Origin: Streptomyces sp. NBC_00654
Lineage (GTDB): Bacteria; Actinomycetota; Actinomycetes; Streptomycetales; Streptomycetaceae
Assembly (NCBI RefSeq): GCF_026341775.1
Contig: NZ_JAPEOB010000001.1
Location: forward strand, 496,001 to 560,000
Length of the DNA: 64,000 bases
Reading direction: 5' to 3'
Made by a program: the position numbers and the translations under genes. This document shows, in pieces, positions 24,481-34,002 of this stretch. Under the pieces are notes generated by a model. The model saw only the letters and a list, made by a program, of their open reading frames with translations. It was not told the DNA's origin and made no database searches. How positions within the stretch are numbered: the first letter of the stretch is position 1; the number at the start of each line of letters is the position of its first letter.

Positions 24481-25706
24481 GCGGGTACCCGGGTGAGTGT
24501 GCGGGGCAGGTTCTCCCGCTCCCATATGGAGTCCAGCGCACGGGCGAACCCGACGATCTCGTCATCGCTGTGGTGCGGTGTGGGCGTGACGCGCAGCCGT
24601 TCCGAACCCACCGGCACACTCGGCGCGTTGATGGGCTGGACGTAGCAGCCGTACTGGTCCAGGAGCTGACGGGCGACATTGCGGCACTTGACGGCGTCGC
24701 CGACGAGGACGGGCACGATGTGCGCGGCCTCGGACGCCACGGGGATGCCGCTGTCGCGCAGCAGGCCCTGGAGGAGCGCCGCCTTGTGGTGCAGCGCCGC
24801 CCGCTCCGTCTCCGAGCGCTTGAGATGACGTACGGCGGCGAGCGCCCCGGCCGCGACGGCGGGGGGCAGCGAGGTGGTGAAGATGAACGCGGAGGCGAAG
24901 CTCCGGATCGCGTCGATCGCCGGGGCGGACCCGGCGACATAGCCGCCCGCCGTGCCGAACGCCTTCGCCAGTGTTCCCTGGACGACGTCGAAGTGTGCGC
25001 CGATACCTCGCTCGGCGGCCAGACCGGCACCTCGCGGCCCGTACATGCCCACCGCGTGCACCTCATCGAGATAGGTGAACGCCCCGTGCTGCGCGGCGAG
25101 TTCGGCGATCCGCTCCAGTGGGGCCATGTCGCTCTCCATGGAGTAGACGCTCTCCAGGGCGATGATCTTCGGCAGCGACGGATCCGTACCGGCCAGCAGC
25201 TCCTCCAGATGATCGGTGTCGTTGTGCCGGAAGACGTGCTTCTCGGCGCCGCTGTGCCGGATACCGGCGATCATCGAGGCGTGGTTGAGGGCGTCCGAGA
25301 ACACGACGCATCCGGGCAGCCGCCCCGCCAGCACCGTCAGCGCGGCGTCGTTCGCCGAGTAGCCGGAGGGGAAGATGAGTGCCGACTCCATGCCGTGGAG
25401 GTCCGCCAACTCCTCCTCCAGCGCCACATGGTGACGGTTGTTGCCCGAGATGTTGCGCGAGCCGCCGCTGCCGGCGCCCGCCTCGTCCACGGCCTTCTTC
25501 ATCGCGGCCAGGACGAGCGGGTGCTGCCCCATCCCGAGGTAGTCGTTGCTGCACCACACACTGATCCGCCTGCCGTCACCGGGCCCGTACTTCAGTGCGG
25601 TGGGGAAGGAACCGGCGCGGCGTTCGATCTCCAGGAACGTGCGGTATCCGCCCTGTTCCTTGAGTGTGTCAATCTCGGACGTGAAGAATTCATCGTAACG
25701 AAACAT
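24477..25706 (-). CDS. hemA: 5-aminolevulinate synthase
   Basis: A 409-residue PLP-dependent alpha-oxoamine synthase that condenses glycine and succinyl-CoA. Characteristic segments are [59 protein letters not shown], the PLP lysine in [14 protein letters not shown], and the ALAS-type C-terminus [27 protein letters not shown] Ser replaces Thr in GGTRNISG. Streptomyces make heme by the glutamyl-tRNA route, so an ALAS here is expected to serve a secondary metabolite, such as the C5N (aminohydroxycyclopentenone) unit. GGAGG precedes the ATG. Confidence 0.92.
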   Translation of the reverse strand: MFRYDEFFTSEIDTLKEQGGYRTFLEIERRAGSFPTALKYGPGDGRRISVWCSNDYLGMGQHPLVLAAMKKAVDEAGAGSGGSRNISGNNRHHVALEEELADLHGMESALIFPSGYSANDAALTVLAGRLPGCVVFSDALNHASMIAGIRHSGAEKHVFRHNDTDHLEELLAGTDPSLPKIIALESVYSMESDMAPLERIAELAAQHGAFTYLDEVHAVGMYGPRGAGLAAERGIGAHFDVVQGTLAKAFGTAGGYVAGSAPAIDAIRSFASAFIFTTSLPPAVAAGALAAVRHLKRSETERAALHHKAALLQGLLRDSGIPVASEAAHIVPVLVGDAVKCRNVARQLLDQYGCYVQPINAPSVPVGSERLRVTPTPHHSDDEIVGFARALDSIWERENLPRTLTRVPA

Positions 25707-25878
25707 TGATCCTCCGGTGAACTCGGCTTTCCGGATCTGGCGCCAGGAACGTATAGGCCGTCCCCGGGTGCAGGGAAATGTCGAATCCGCTGGGTCATGG
25801 CAGGACTGTATAAATCGAGGTCGGAGCGGAGCCGGGAACACTCATTCCGAAAGTGCATAGACGGTCGAGCGGACCCAT

Positions 25879-25907
25879 TTCTCATGGTGCGGATATCGCC
25901 CTAGAGT
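25879..25907 (+). promoter_or_regulatory. Leaderless-type promoter of the GNAT gene
   Basis: TTCTCA (25879-25884), 17 bases, TAGAGT (25902-25907), ATG at 25916. It drives rightward transcription of GNAT and the coupled oxidoreductase, divergent from ALAS. Confidence 0.5.
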
Positions 25908-25915
25908 CCCTCGGT

Positions 25916-26443
25916 ATGAGTTCCCAGCAGAAACCGCAGCCGCGGTCGGCCGGCATGGGTGACATAGAAGAACTCGTGCGCCTGCGCGGCTATTTGCTCA
26001 GCTCCGGGAGCGGTGCCTATGTGGCCCGCACCCCCGAGGAGGACGCCCTCTGGAAGCGCGCCTACCGGGCCTGGCTCCGCCGTGTGCTCGCCAGTGACGG
26101 TGACGGTGACGGTGACGCCGGCGGCGGCGCCGTGCAGGTGTCGGTGATCGGCGCGGCGCCCGCCCTGCTCGCCTGCGCCGTCGCTGTCGTGGACCAGCGC
26201 GCCCCCACCGCGCACTGTCCCAGCGGCAGGTCGGGCTGGGTGCAGACGGTGGTCGTCGACCCGGCGGCGCGCCGGGGCGGACTCGGGGGGCTCGTGATGG
26301 ACCACGCTCTCGGCTGGCTCCGGGGCGCCGGCGCCGAGGAGGTCGTCCTGCAGACCACCGACGCCGGTTCCCCGCTGTACCGCAAGCTCGGGTTCCGGCC
26401 GTCGGGTGAGGAGCTTCTTTCCCTGAGCCTTGGAGGTGCCTGA
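25916..26443 (+). CDS. GNAT-family N-acetyltransferase
   Basis: A 175-residue acyl-CoA-dependent N-acyltransferase. The acetyl-CoA motif A is clear: WVQTVVVDPAARRGGLGGLVMDHAL, followed by LQTTDAGSPLYRKLGFRPSGEEL. A short Asp-Gly repeat lies near residue 62. It starts at 25916 rather than further upstream because of the promoter just before it. It is three bases from the oxidoreductase, so they form one operon. The target amine is unknown; acetylation of ALA or of a product amine is one possibility. Confidence 0.85.
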   Translation: MSSQQKPQPRSAGMGDIEELVRLRGYLLSSGSGAYVARTPEEDALWKRAYRAWLRRVLASDGDGDGDAGGGAVQVSVIGAAPALLACAVAVVDQRAPTAHCPSGRSGWVQTVVVDPAARRGGLGGLVMDHALGWLRGAGAEEVVLQTTDAGSPLYRKLGFRPSGEELLSLSLGGA

Positions 26444-26446
26444 CCC

Positions 26447-27502
26447 ATGAAGGTTCTGATCGTCGGACTCGGATATGCGGGGACGCGTTTCCGTACCGCC
26501 TTCGCCAACACCCGGGTGCCGATGGAAGTCTCGTATGTGGGGCGCACGCGCAAGGACGTGGACATCCCCTATTTTCCGTCCGTTTCCGATGCGCTGCGCG
26601 ACGGCCGTCCCGATGTCGTTGTCGTCACCGTGCCCGACATGGCGCACGCGGGTATCCTCTCCGAGCTCGACGGCTATGACGGGTTCGTGGTCGCGGAGAA
26701 GCCACTGGCGATACCGGGGGACGACCTGACCGCCGTGGAGTCCGCGCTCGGCAAGGCGTCAGGATTCTGTCTGGATCTGGTGGAACGCTATTCCGAGGCG
26801 TCCCGCTTTCTGCGTACCCATGTCCTGCGGAACGGTCTGGAACTGGTCCGGGCGCACTTCACCTGGGGCAAGGACCGGATCAATGACCACCGCCCCACCA
26901 GCGGGGTGCAGAGCGAGGTCGTCCATCCGCTGGACCTGGTCCAGTGGATCGCGGGGCGCAGCGGCGAACTCGTCCTGGAATCCGCCCTGGGGACCCGCTC
27001 GGACTTCTCCGTCTCGGGCCCTCGGGTGCTCGACAGCGTCGCCCTGTCCGGGACGCTCGGGCCCGGGACCGTCACCGGCTACAGCAGCTTCGTGAACATC
27101 ACGCGCAAGCGCGAGGTCGACTTCGTCTTCCGCGACGCCCGGGGGGACATCCTCTACGCGGCCCTGGTCCTCGACACCCCGGCCTGGGACGCGGACCGGC
27201 TGCGCCTGTGGCGCCGTACGTCCGGGGGCGACGAGGTGATCCACGAGCTCGACACCGGGGACCGGCCGGTGCCCGCGGGTTTCGAGACCGTCGTGAAGCT
27301 GGGCCGCATGGCCCTGGACGTCACCGAGTTCGTCACGCGCGGGCGGACCCCGGAGTTCGCCTTTCCCGGCATCGCCGACGCGCTGGCCCTCCAGCACCGG
27401 CTGAACGAGATGGACGGGCAGGTACGCCGAGTGCGCCCCGTCAGCTACTTCCCGCACGGCCGGACGGTCCTTGAGGAAGCCGACTGGGAGCGGCTGGGCT
27501 GA
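26447..27502 (+). CDS. Gfo/Idh/MocA-family oxidoreductase
   Basis: A 351-residue NAD(P)-dependent oxidoreductase. The Rossmann motif is KVLIVGLGYAGTRFRTAFA, the family EKP motif is in VVAEKPLAIPG, and SEVVHPLDLVQWI contains the His-Asp pair expected at the active site of the C-terminal domain. GGAGGTG precedes the start. It follows the GNAT gene at three bases and precedes an amidotransferase, so it is probably a tailoring or precursor enzyme of the same pathway. Related enzymes act on sugars, amino-sugars and thiazolines; the substrate cannot be named. Confidence 0.8.
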   Translation: MKVLIVGLGYAGTRFRTAFANTRVPMEVSYVGRTRKDVDIPYFPSVSDALRDGRPDVVVVTVPDMAHAGILSELDGYDGFVVAEKPLAIPGDDLTAVESALGKASGFCLDLVERYSEASRFLRTHVLRNGLELVRAHFTWGKDRINDHRPTSGVQSEVVHPLDLVQWIAGRSGELVLESALGTRSDFSVSGPRVLDSVALSGTLGPGTVTGYSSFVNITRKREVDFVFRDARGDILYAALVLDTPAWDADRLRLWRRTSGGDEVIHELDTGDRPVPAGFETVVKLGRMALDVTEFVTRGRTPEFAFPGIADALALQHRLNEMDGQVRRVRPVSYFPHGRTVLEEADWERLG

Positions 27503-27540
27503 CGGAGCCCCGCATCCCGGATCGCCCCCGCCGTACCGCC

Positions 27541-27642
27541 CCGTACGCGGTACCCGCCCCGTATGCGGTACCCGCCCCGTACGCCGTACCGACCGTGCGC
27601 CGTGCCGACCGTGCGCCGTGCCGACCGTACGGCGTACCGCCC
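27541..27642. repeat. 16-18 bp GTACGC-type tandem repeats
   Basis: Two 18-base units (CCGTACGCGGTACCCGCC-like), three 16-base units (CCGTGCGCCGTGCCGA-like) and one further 18-base unit fill most of the 226-base gap before asnB. They could form a long imperfect hairpin, since GTACGC/GCGTAC are near-palindromic. Confidence 0.75.
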
Positions 27643-27728
27643 CGAACGACCCGTACGAATCCGACCCGTAGGACCCGTACCACGTCCGGCGGCGCGCCCC
27701 CGCGCCGTCGTCGAGCAAGGAGACAGCC

Positions 27729-29579
27729 ATGTGTGGAATCGCCGGTTGGGTGGACTTCGCCCGCGACGTACGTCAGCAGCAGGAGACGCTGGAGGCCGTC
27801 ACACAGACGATGGCCTGCCGGGGTCCCGACGCCGAGGGCAGGTGGACGGACGAGCACGTGGCCCTCGGCCACCGGCGGCTGTCCATCATCGACCTGGACG
27901 GTGGCCGCCAGCCGATGACGGCGGACGCGGACGGGCGCACCCTCGCCTGCCTGACCTACAGCGGCGAGGTCTACAACTTCAAGGAGCTGCGTGCCGAACT
28001 GATCTCGCGAGGGCACTCCTTCCGCACGCGCAGCGACACCGAGGTCGTGGTACGGGGCTACCTCGAATGGGGCGAGGGCGTCGTCGACCGCCTCAACGGC
28101 ATGTTCGCCTTCGCGCTCTGGGACGTCAGGACGCAGACGCTGCTCCTGGTGCGCGACCGGATGGGCGTCAAGCCGCTCTACTACTACCCGACGCCGGACG
28201 GGGTGGTGTTCGGGTCCGAGCCGAAGGCCATTCTCGGACATCCCACGGTGCCCCGGAAGGTCGGGGCCGAGGGGCTGCGCGAGGTGCTGGAGATGGTGAA
28301 GACGCCTGAGCAGGGCATATTCGCAGGGATGTACGAGGTCCGCCCCGGCCAGATCGTGAAGGTGGGGCGCTCCGGGCTGACCAAGCGGGTGTACTGGGCC
28401 CTGGAGGCCAAGGAGCACACCGACGACCTCCCCACCACCATCGACACCGTCCGGGGACTCCTTGAGGACATCGTCGAGCGGCAGATCATCTCGGACGTCC
28501 CGCTCTGCTCCCTGCTCTCCGGCGGACTGGACTCCTCCGTCATCACCGCGCTGGCCTCGCAGAAGCTCGCGGCGCGCGGCGACGGCCCGGTGCGGTCCTT
28601 CTCCGTCGACTTCGAGGAGCACGGCGCGGGCTTCGTGGTGGACCCGGTGCGCGGCTCCTCGGACGCGCCCTTCGTCCGGGACCTCGTGGAGCACGTCGGG
28701 GCAGACCACTCCGAGATCATCATGAACAGCGCCTCGCTGGCCGATCCCGGGCTGCGGGCGAAGGTGCTGCGGGCGCTCGACCTCCCGCCGGCCTACTGGG
28801 GGGACATGTGGCCCTCGCTCTACCGGCTCTTCCAGTCCGTGCGGGAACGGTCGACGGTCGCGCTCTCCGGGGAGTCGGCCGACGAGGTGTTCGGCGGGTA
28901 CCGGTGGTTCTTCGACGACGAGGCCGTCGAGGCGGAGACCTTTCCCTGGCTCACCTCGGCGACCGGCAAGTACTTCGACGGCAAGTCGCTCTTCGACCCC
29001 GGCCTCATCCAGAAGCTGGACATGGGCGGCTTCCTGCGGGACAGCTACGCGCAGGCGGTCGCCGAGACGCCGGTCCTGGCCGGGGAGGGCGCGACCGAGC
29101 GCCGGATGCGCCAAATGGGATACGTGAACCTCACCCGGTTCGTACAGACCCTGCTGGACCGGAAGGACCGGATGAGCATGGCCGTCGGCCTGGAGGTCCG
29201 GGTGCCGTTCTGCGACCACCGGCTCGTGGAGTACGTCTTCAACACGCCGTGGGAGATGAAGTCCTTCGACGGGCGGGAGAAGAGCCTGCTCAGGGCGGCC
29301 ACGAAGGATCTGCTGCCGGAGTCCATCGTGCGGCGGGTCAAGAGCCCGTACCCCACCACGCAGGACCCGGCCTATGAGACCGGCCTGCGGAACGCGTTCA
29401 CCGAGGTCCTCGCCGACTCCTCGTCGCCGGTGCTGCCGCTGCTCGACCACGCCGCGGGCCGCGCTCTGCTGGCGCGGCCGGTGGGTGACATGAGCGCCCA
29501 GTACGACCGTTCGGGGCTGGAGATGGCGCTGGGGCTGAACTCCTGGCTGTCGGCCTACGGGATCGAACTGGACCTCTGA
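27729..29579 (+). CDS. asnB: Asparagine synthase (glutamine-hydrolysing)-like amidotransferase
   Basis: A 616-residue class II amidotransferase. Cys2 in MCGIAGWVD is the glutaminase nucleophile, with RLSIIDL, YSGEVYNFKEL and HSFRTRSDTE typical of that domain. The synthetase domain carries the PP-loop LLSGGLDSSVI, ALSGESADEVFGGY and the KDRMSMAVGLEVRVPF block. All key residues are present, so it could make asparagine. In this setting it may instead form an amide on a pathway acid, as several AsnB paralogues do. AAGGAG precedes the ATG. The repeat-filled gap may separate it from the operon to the left. Confidence 0.9.
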   Translation: MCGIAGWVDFARDVRQQQETLEAVTQTMACRGPDAEGRWTDEHVALGHRRLSIIDLDGGRQPMTADADGRTLACLTYSGEVYNFKELRAELISRGHSFRTRSDTEVVVRGYLEWGEGVVDRLNGMFAFALWDVRTQTLLLVRDRMGVKPLYYYPTPDGVVFGSEPKAILGHPTVPRKVGAEGLREVLEMVKTPEQGIFAGMYEVRPGQIVKVGRSGLTKRVYWALEAKEHTDDLPTTIDTVRGLLEDIVERQIISDVPLCSLLSGGLDSSVITALASQKLAARGDGPVRSFSVDFEEHGAGFVVDPVRGSSDAPFVRDLVEHVGADHSEIIMNSASLADPGLRAKVLRALDLPPAYWGDMWPSLYRLFQSVRERSTVALSGESADEVFGGYRWFFDDEAVEAETFPWLTSATGKYFDGKSLFDPGLIQKLDMGGFLRDSYAQAVAETPVLAGEGATERRMRQMGYVNLTRFVQTLLDRKDRMSMAVGLEVRVPFCDHRLVEYVFNTPWEMKSFDGREKSLLRAATKDLLPESIVRRVKSPYPTTQDPAYETGLRNAFTEVLADSSSPVLPLLDHAAGRALLARPVGDMSAQYDRSGLEMALGLNSWLSAYGIELDL

Positions 29580-29687
29580 TCCCCGGCGGAACGCCCGCCG
29601 TCCGGCGTCCGTCGCTGTGGCCGTCCTCGGCCCGGCCGCTCATCGATGCGGCCGCTCATCGCTGCGGCGGCTCAGCGGCTCAGCGGC

Positions 29688-30023
29688 TCAGCGCCGGGCG
29701 TCGGCGGAGGTGTAGCCGCATCTGACCGCGAAGCCGAGGAGCTGGTCGAGCAGACCGGGGAAGCGGGACTCCAGCTCCTCCAGGCGCAGGGAGTTGAAGC
29801 AGCGGGTGCCCTCGGACCGCACGTACAGGGTGCCGGCCTCGCGAAGAATCTTGAGGTGGTGGGTCATGGTCGACTTGGCGATGGAGCCGCCGAGCTCTCC
29901 TGCGGTCCGCTCCTGGCCGTCCGCGAGCGTGACGGCGATGCCCAGGCGGGTCGCGTCGCTCAGCGCGAAGAGGACGTCGGGCAGACAGACGTCCTCGATG
30001 TCCGGGTGGAAGTAGTGGCGCAC
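29688..30023 (-). CDS. ArsR-family transcriptional regulator
   Basis: A 111-residue winged-helix repressor. The DNA-binding region reads ALSDATRLGIAVTLADGQERTAGELGG and SIAKSTMTHHLKILREAGTL. There is no CxC metal motif in the recognition helix; only Cys13, a Cys in RCFNS and one late Cys remain, so it may respond to something other than metal. It begins with GTG and is divergent from an MFS exporter over a 125-base gap, which implies that it represses that pump. Confidence 0.85.
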   Translation of the reverse strand: MRHYFHPDIEDVCLPDVLFALSDATRLGIAVTLADGQERTAGELGGSIAKSTMTHHLKILREAGTLYVRSEGTRCFNSLRLEELESRFPGLLDQLLGFAVRCGYTSADARR

Positions 30024-30148
30024 CCTTCAAGAATCGCACAGCCAATCGTGTGGACGCGGTGTCCGATTTTCGCTCCCTCCGGTTGCGCGGCGGTCCCGCA
30101 CCGGCATGATGTCTGTATGTCCTGCGACCTTCGAACATTGAGGAACCG

Positions 30149-31354
30149 GTGAAACTCGTCTATCTGTTGGGCCTCGGAGCGTTCGCGCTCGGCCTGGACG
30201 CCTACGTCACAGCGGGTCTGCTGCCGTCCATCGCGGACGACTTCGACTCGTCCGTCTCGGCCACCGGCCAGATGGTCACCGCCTTCACGCTCGCGTACGC
30301 CATCGCCTCCCCGATCTTCGCCACACTGCTGTCCGCCTCCCGCGTGCGGGCCGGGCTGCTGGCCTCGCTGGCCGTCTTCGCCCTGGCCAACGCCGCCTCC
30401 GCGGTCTCCACCTCCCTGACCTTCCTCCTGGTCACACGGGCCTTCGCGGGCGTCGGCGCGGGTCTCTACCTGGCTCTCGCCGCGGCGGCCGCGGCGTCCC
30501 TGGTCGATCGTGAGCGCCGCGGCAGGGCACTCGCCGTGATCATGGGCGGGATGAGCTCGGGCACCGTCCTCGGTGTCCCCGCGGGTGTCTACATCGCCGA
30601 GCACACCAGCTGGCGGGCGACTCTCTGGCTCGTCACCGTCATCGGCGCCGTGTCGTTCGTCGGGCTCGCCGTCCGGCTGCCGGCGCTGCCCGCCACCGAG
30701 TCGGTGACCCTCCGGCAGCGTGCCCAGGTCGTCACCGACCCGCGCGTCGCGTCGATCGTCGGCGTCTCGCTCCTCGCCGCCATCGCCAGCCTCGGCCTGT
30801 ACACCTACTTCGTGCCCGTCATGGCGACCGGGGCCATGGGCGGCGTCGAGACCATCACCCCCTATCTCTGGGCCTGGGGCATCGGCGGTGTGGTGGGCAG
30901 TTTCCTGATCGGATCCCTCGTCGACCGTGTCCGCCGTCCCGCGACGCTGGTCGTCGGCATCCTGGCCATCCTCGTCGTGGCCCTGCTCGCCTTCCGGCTC
31001 GCGGCGTCCATCACGCCACTGCTGGCACTGCTGCCCATCGCGGTCTGGGGTGCGGTCGGCTGGGCCCTTCAGGTGCCGCAGCAGAGCGACCTGCTCGCCG
31101 CCCGCAGCGAACGCGGCGGTCCTGTCGCCGTCGCGCTCAACGAATCGGCGCTCTACCTCGGCAGCGCCATCGGTTCGGGCCTCGGTGGCGTGGCCTTCGC
31201 CTTCGGCTGGAGCGGATCGGTCCTCCCCCTCTGGGCCGCGGGCTTCGCCGCCGCCGCGCTGCTCCTCCAGCTCACGGCGGTCCGCGCCGCCGCCGTGAAA
31301 CACCCCGTCCCCGCCACCGCCGCCGCCCCGGCCGCGGTCTCCGAACGGCCGTGA
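30149..31354 (+). CDS. MFS transporter, DHA1-type
   Basis: A 401-residue 12-helix inner-membrane exporter of the DHA1 or arabinose-efflux-like group. The opening LLGLGAFALGLDAYVTAGLLP and central GGMSSGTVLGVPAGVYIAEHTSWR are characteristic, as is the second-half NESALYLGSAIGSGLGGVAF. AGGAA precedes the GTG. It is divergent from the ArsR gene and convergent with the ABC permease, with only 25 bases between stops. Confidence 0.85.
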   Translation: MKLVYLLGLGAFALGLDAYVTAGLLPSIADDFDSSVSATGQMVTAFTLAYAIASPIFATLLSASRVRAGLLASLAVFALANAASAVSTSLTFLLVTRAFAGVGAGLYLALAAAAAASLVDRERRGRALAVIMGGMSSGTVLGVPAGVYIAEHTSWRATLWLVTVIGAVSFVGLAVRLPALPATESVTLRQRAQVVTDPRVASIVGVSLLAAIASLGLYTYFVPVMATGAMGGVETITPYLWAWGIGGVVGSFLIGSLVDRVRRPATLVVGILAILVVALLAFRLAASITPLLALLPIAVWGAVGWALQVPQQSDLLAARSERGGPVAVALNESALYLGSAIGSGLGGVAFAFGWSGSVLPLWAAGFAAAALLLQLTAVRAAAVKHPVPATAAAPAAVSERP

Positions 31355-31379
31355 CGACAGCGGGACCTCGGTAGCGGGG

Positions 31380-33005
31380 TCAGGTCACTATGTCGCGGCG
31401 TCGCAGCGCCACCAGCCCCGCCGCGACCACGGCCGCCGCGACCGCGGTCAGCAGCAGCACCGGGGTCCAGGCCATCTCCCCGCCCGGCAGCTTCGGCAGA
31501 TGGCTGAACGGGGAGAGGTTCGTCGCCGCCCGGGGCAGGTCCACCGCCGGGCCGATCCAGCCGATCGCCAGGCAGATCCCGGCGACGCCCCACGAGGCCG
31601 ATGCCAGCTTCGGCGCGGCCCCGTGGAGCAGGACCGCGAGACCGCCGAGCAGCCAGATCGCGGGCAGCTGGACCAGGGCCGCGCCGAGGATCTCCGGCAG
31701 CCGGTGGCCGTAGCCGAGGGCCAGGCCGAGGCCTCCGACCGCCATGATGAGCGCGGCCCCGCCGAAGGCGATGACCAGGTGTCCGGCGGCCCAGGCGATA
31801 CGTCCCACGCCGCCCGCGAGAACGGGTTCGGCGCGCTGGGCGCTCTCCTCGCCGTGCAGCCGGAGCACCGAGGAGACGATGTAGAGCGCGGCCACCATCC
31901 CGAGCATCCCGGTCATCGCCGCCAGGAAGGCGTCGGTCAGCCCGGACTGGCCGCCCATCCGCTCGAAGATCTGCCGCGTCTTCTCGTTGTCGCCGACCAG
32001 GTCCGCCGCGCCGGCGGTCAGCCCGCCGAAGATCACGCCGACCGCGGCGAAGGAGAGTGTCCAGCCGGCCAGCGAACCGCGCTGGAGCCGCAGTGCCAGA
32101 CCGGACGCCGTGGCGATCCGCCCGGTGGCCGGACCGGGGCGCGTCGGCAGGAAGCTCATGCCCACATCGCGCCGGCCCGCCAGCGTGTACGCCAGGGCGG
32201 CCTGCGCCCCGATCGCAGCGGCCAGGACCAGCAGGACCCACCAGCGCTCGTCGGCGTAGGCGCGGACGTTCTCCGCCCAGCCGATGGGGGAGAGCCAGGT
32301 CAGCACGGAGGAGCCGTCGCCCGTGGCCGAGTCGCCGGCCGCCTTCAGGACGAACGCGGCCCCGATCGCCGCCGCCGTGAGCCCCTTCGCCGGCCGCGCG
32401 CTCTCGGTGAACTGGGCGGCGACGCCGGCCGTGCAGGCGAAGAGCACACCGGTGCCGGACACCGACAGGGCCAGGGCCACCGCACCCGCGCCGCCCACAC
32501 CCGCCCCCGCCAGCGCGCCGACGATCACCAGGGCCAGCGCGGCGTTGGCGATCACGGCGGCCAGCAGAGCGGCGGTCAGCGGCGCGCGCCGCCCCACCAT
32601 GGCGGAGGAGAGCATCTCCTGGCGGCCGGTCTCCTCCTCCTCACGGGTGTGCCGGATCACGATGATCAGGCTCATCACGGCGGCCAGCGCGGCCCCGAAG
32701 CCGACCATGCGCCAGGTGACGAGCCCGCCGAGCGAGTCGTCGAAGATCGGCCCGTACAGCGCGCGGAACGAGCTGTTGCCGCTCATCGAGGCGGCCATTT
32801 CGGCGCGCTGGGCGGCCGTCCCGTACAGCGAGGAGAAGGAGGTGGCCACGGAGGAGAAGGACGCTCCGAGCGCCAGCACCCAGACCGGCATCATCAGCCG
32901 GTCGCGGCGCAGGGCGAGCCGCAGCAGGGCCCCGGTCCCGGCGAGCGGGCCGTGGCGGGGCGCCGGACGCGGCACGGCGGCGGGGACGGTCGTGAGGGCG
33001 GTCAT
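31380..33005 (-). CDS. ABC transporter permease (antibiotic-exporter type)
   Basis: A 541-residue polytopic protein with about 12 hydrophobic segments in two halves, matching the fused ABC-2 permeases found in polyketide and tetronasin-type export systems. Landmarks are [38 protein letters not shown] and the second-half [24 protein letters not shown]. Its GTG/ATG region overlaps the ATPase stop by four bases, so the two are translated together and form one efflux pump. Confidence 0.85.
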   Translation of the reverse strand: MTALTTVPAAVPRPAPRHGPLAGTGALLRLALRRDRLMMPVWVLALGASFSSVATSFSSLYGTAAQRAEMAASMSGNSSFRALYGPIFDDSLGGLVTWRMVGFGAALAAVMSLIIVIRHTREEEETGRQEMLSSAMVGRRAPLTAALLAAVIANAALALVIVGALAGAGVGGAGAVALALSVSGTGVLFACTAGVAAQFTESARPAKGLTAAAIGAAFVLKAAGDSATGDGSSVLTWLSPIGWAENVRAYADERWWVLLVLAAAIGAQAALAYTLAGRRDVGMSFLPTRPGPATGRIATASGLALRLQRGSLAGWTLSFAAVGVIFGGLTAGAADLVGDNEKTRQIFERMGGQSGLTDAFLAAMTGMLGMVAALYIVSSVLRLHGEESAQRAEPVLAGGVGRIAWAAGHLVIAFGGAALIMAVGGLGLALGYGHRLPEILGAALVQLPAIWLLGGLAVLLHGAAPKLASASWGVAGICLAIGWIGPAVDLPRAATNLSPFSHLPKLPGGEMAWTPVLLLTAVAAAVVAAGLVALRRRDIVT

Positions 33006-33913
33006 CGCGCCGTCACCCCCTCGGGCGCCTCGTCCGCCGCGTAATGCCGCAGGAACAGCTCCTCCAGCGTGGGCGGGGTGCTGGTCAGTGAGCGGACCCC
33101 GGAGGCGGTGAGCGAGACGAGCACCGCGTCCAGCTTGTCCGTGTCCACCTGGAGCGTGACCCGGCTGCCCCGGACGTTCAGATCGTGCACCCCGGGCAGG
33201 TGGGCGAGCCCGTCGGGCGCGCCGGACAGCTCGGCGGTGATGCTCGTACGGGTCAGGTGGCGCATGTCCGCCAGCGAACCCGTCTCCACCGTCCGGCCCT
33301 GCCGGATGATGCTGATCCGGTCGCAGAGCGCCTCGACCTCGCTGAGGATGTGGCTGGAGAGCAGCACGGTCCGCCCGCGCTCCCGCTCCTCCTCGACACA
33401 GCTCTGGAAGACCTCCTCCATGAGCGGGTCGAGCCCGCTGGTCGGCTCGTCCAGGATCAGCAGGTCGACATCGGAGGCGAACGCGGCGACCAGGGCGACC
33501 TTCTGCCGGTTGCCCTTGGAGTACGTACGCCCCTTCTTCGTCGGGTCCAGCTCGAACCGCTCGACCAGATCGGCGCGGCGGGAGCGGTCCAGGCCGCCGC
33601 GCAGCCGCCCGTAGAGGTCTATGACCTCACCGCCGGAGAGGTTGCGCCACAGGGTGACATCACCGGGGACGTACGCCACGCGCCGGTGCAGGGCTACCGC
33701 GTCGTGCCACGGGTCCCCGCCCAGCAGCTGCGCGGCGCCCGAGTCGGCCCGCAACAGCCCGAGCAGGACCCGGATGGTGGTGGACTTCCCGGCGCCGTTC
33801 GGCCCGAGGAAGCCGTGAACCTCACCGGTCTCGACCGTGAGGTCGAGGCCGTCCAGCGCGTGTGTCCGCCCGAACGACTTGTGCAGTCCGGCCACGGTGA
33901 TTGCCTTCGTCAT
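33002..33913 (-). CDS. ABC transporter ATP-binding protein (DrrA-like exporter)
   Basis: A 303-residue ATPase. Walker A is [11 protein letters not shown], the signature motif is the divergent [15 protein letters not shown], Walker B is [16 protein letters not shown], and the H-loop is LLSSHIL. The C-terminal DrrA-type domain ends [14 protein letters not shown] chose the ATG at 33913 over a GTG at 33937; TAGCGT about 11 bases upstream suggests a very short leader. A 16-base palindrome lies between it and the divergent MarR gene, indicating repression by that regulator. Confidence 0.88.
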   Translation of the reverse strand: MTKAITVAGLHKSFGRTHALDGLDLTVETGEVHGFLGPNGAGKSTTIRVLLGLLRADSGAAQLLGGDPWHDAVALHRRVAYVPGDVTLWRNLSGGEVIDLYGRLRGGLDRSRRADLVERFELDPTKKGRTYSKGNRQKVALVAAFASDVDLLILDEPTSGLDPLMEEVFQSCVEEERERGRTVLLSSHILSEVEALCDRISIIRQGRTVETGSLADMRHLTRTSITAELSGAPDGLAHLPGVHDLNVRGSRVTLQVDTDKLDAVLVSLTASGVRSLTSTPPTLEELFLRHYAADEAPEGVTAR

Positions 33914-33932
33914 GTTCTGAACGTACGCTACT

Positions 33933-33948
33933 TTCACAAACTTGTGAA
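33933..33948. promoter_or_regulatory. Palindromic operator, probably for the MarR-type regulator
   Basis: TTCACAA-AC-TTGTGAA is a perfect 7-base inverted repeat with a two-base spacer, overlapping the ABC promoter (TAGCGT on the minus strand at about 33926-33931). It lies in an AT-rich stretch in the 89-base divergent gap. Confidence 0.65.
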
Positions 33949-34002
33949 GTTAAGGAAGCGTATAAAATTGAGGCAGGACCGGCCAGGGGAGACGATGGGG
34001 CG

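Noticed and set aside
27541..27642. Possible CRISPR array
   Set aside because: Units are adjacent with no unique spacers, and no cas genes are in the window; the same holds for the other arrays.
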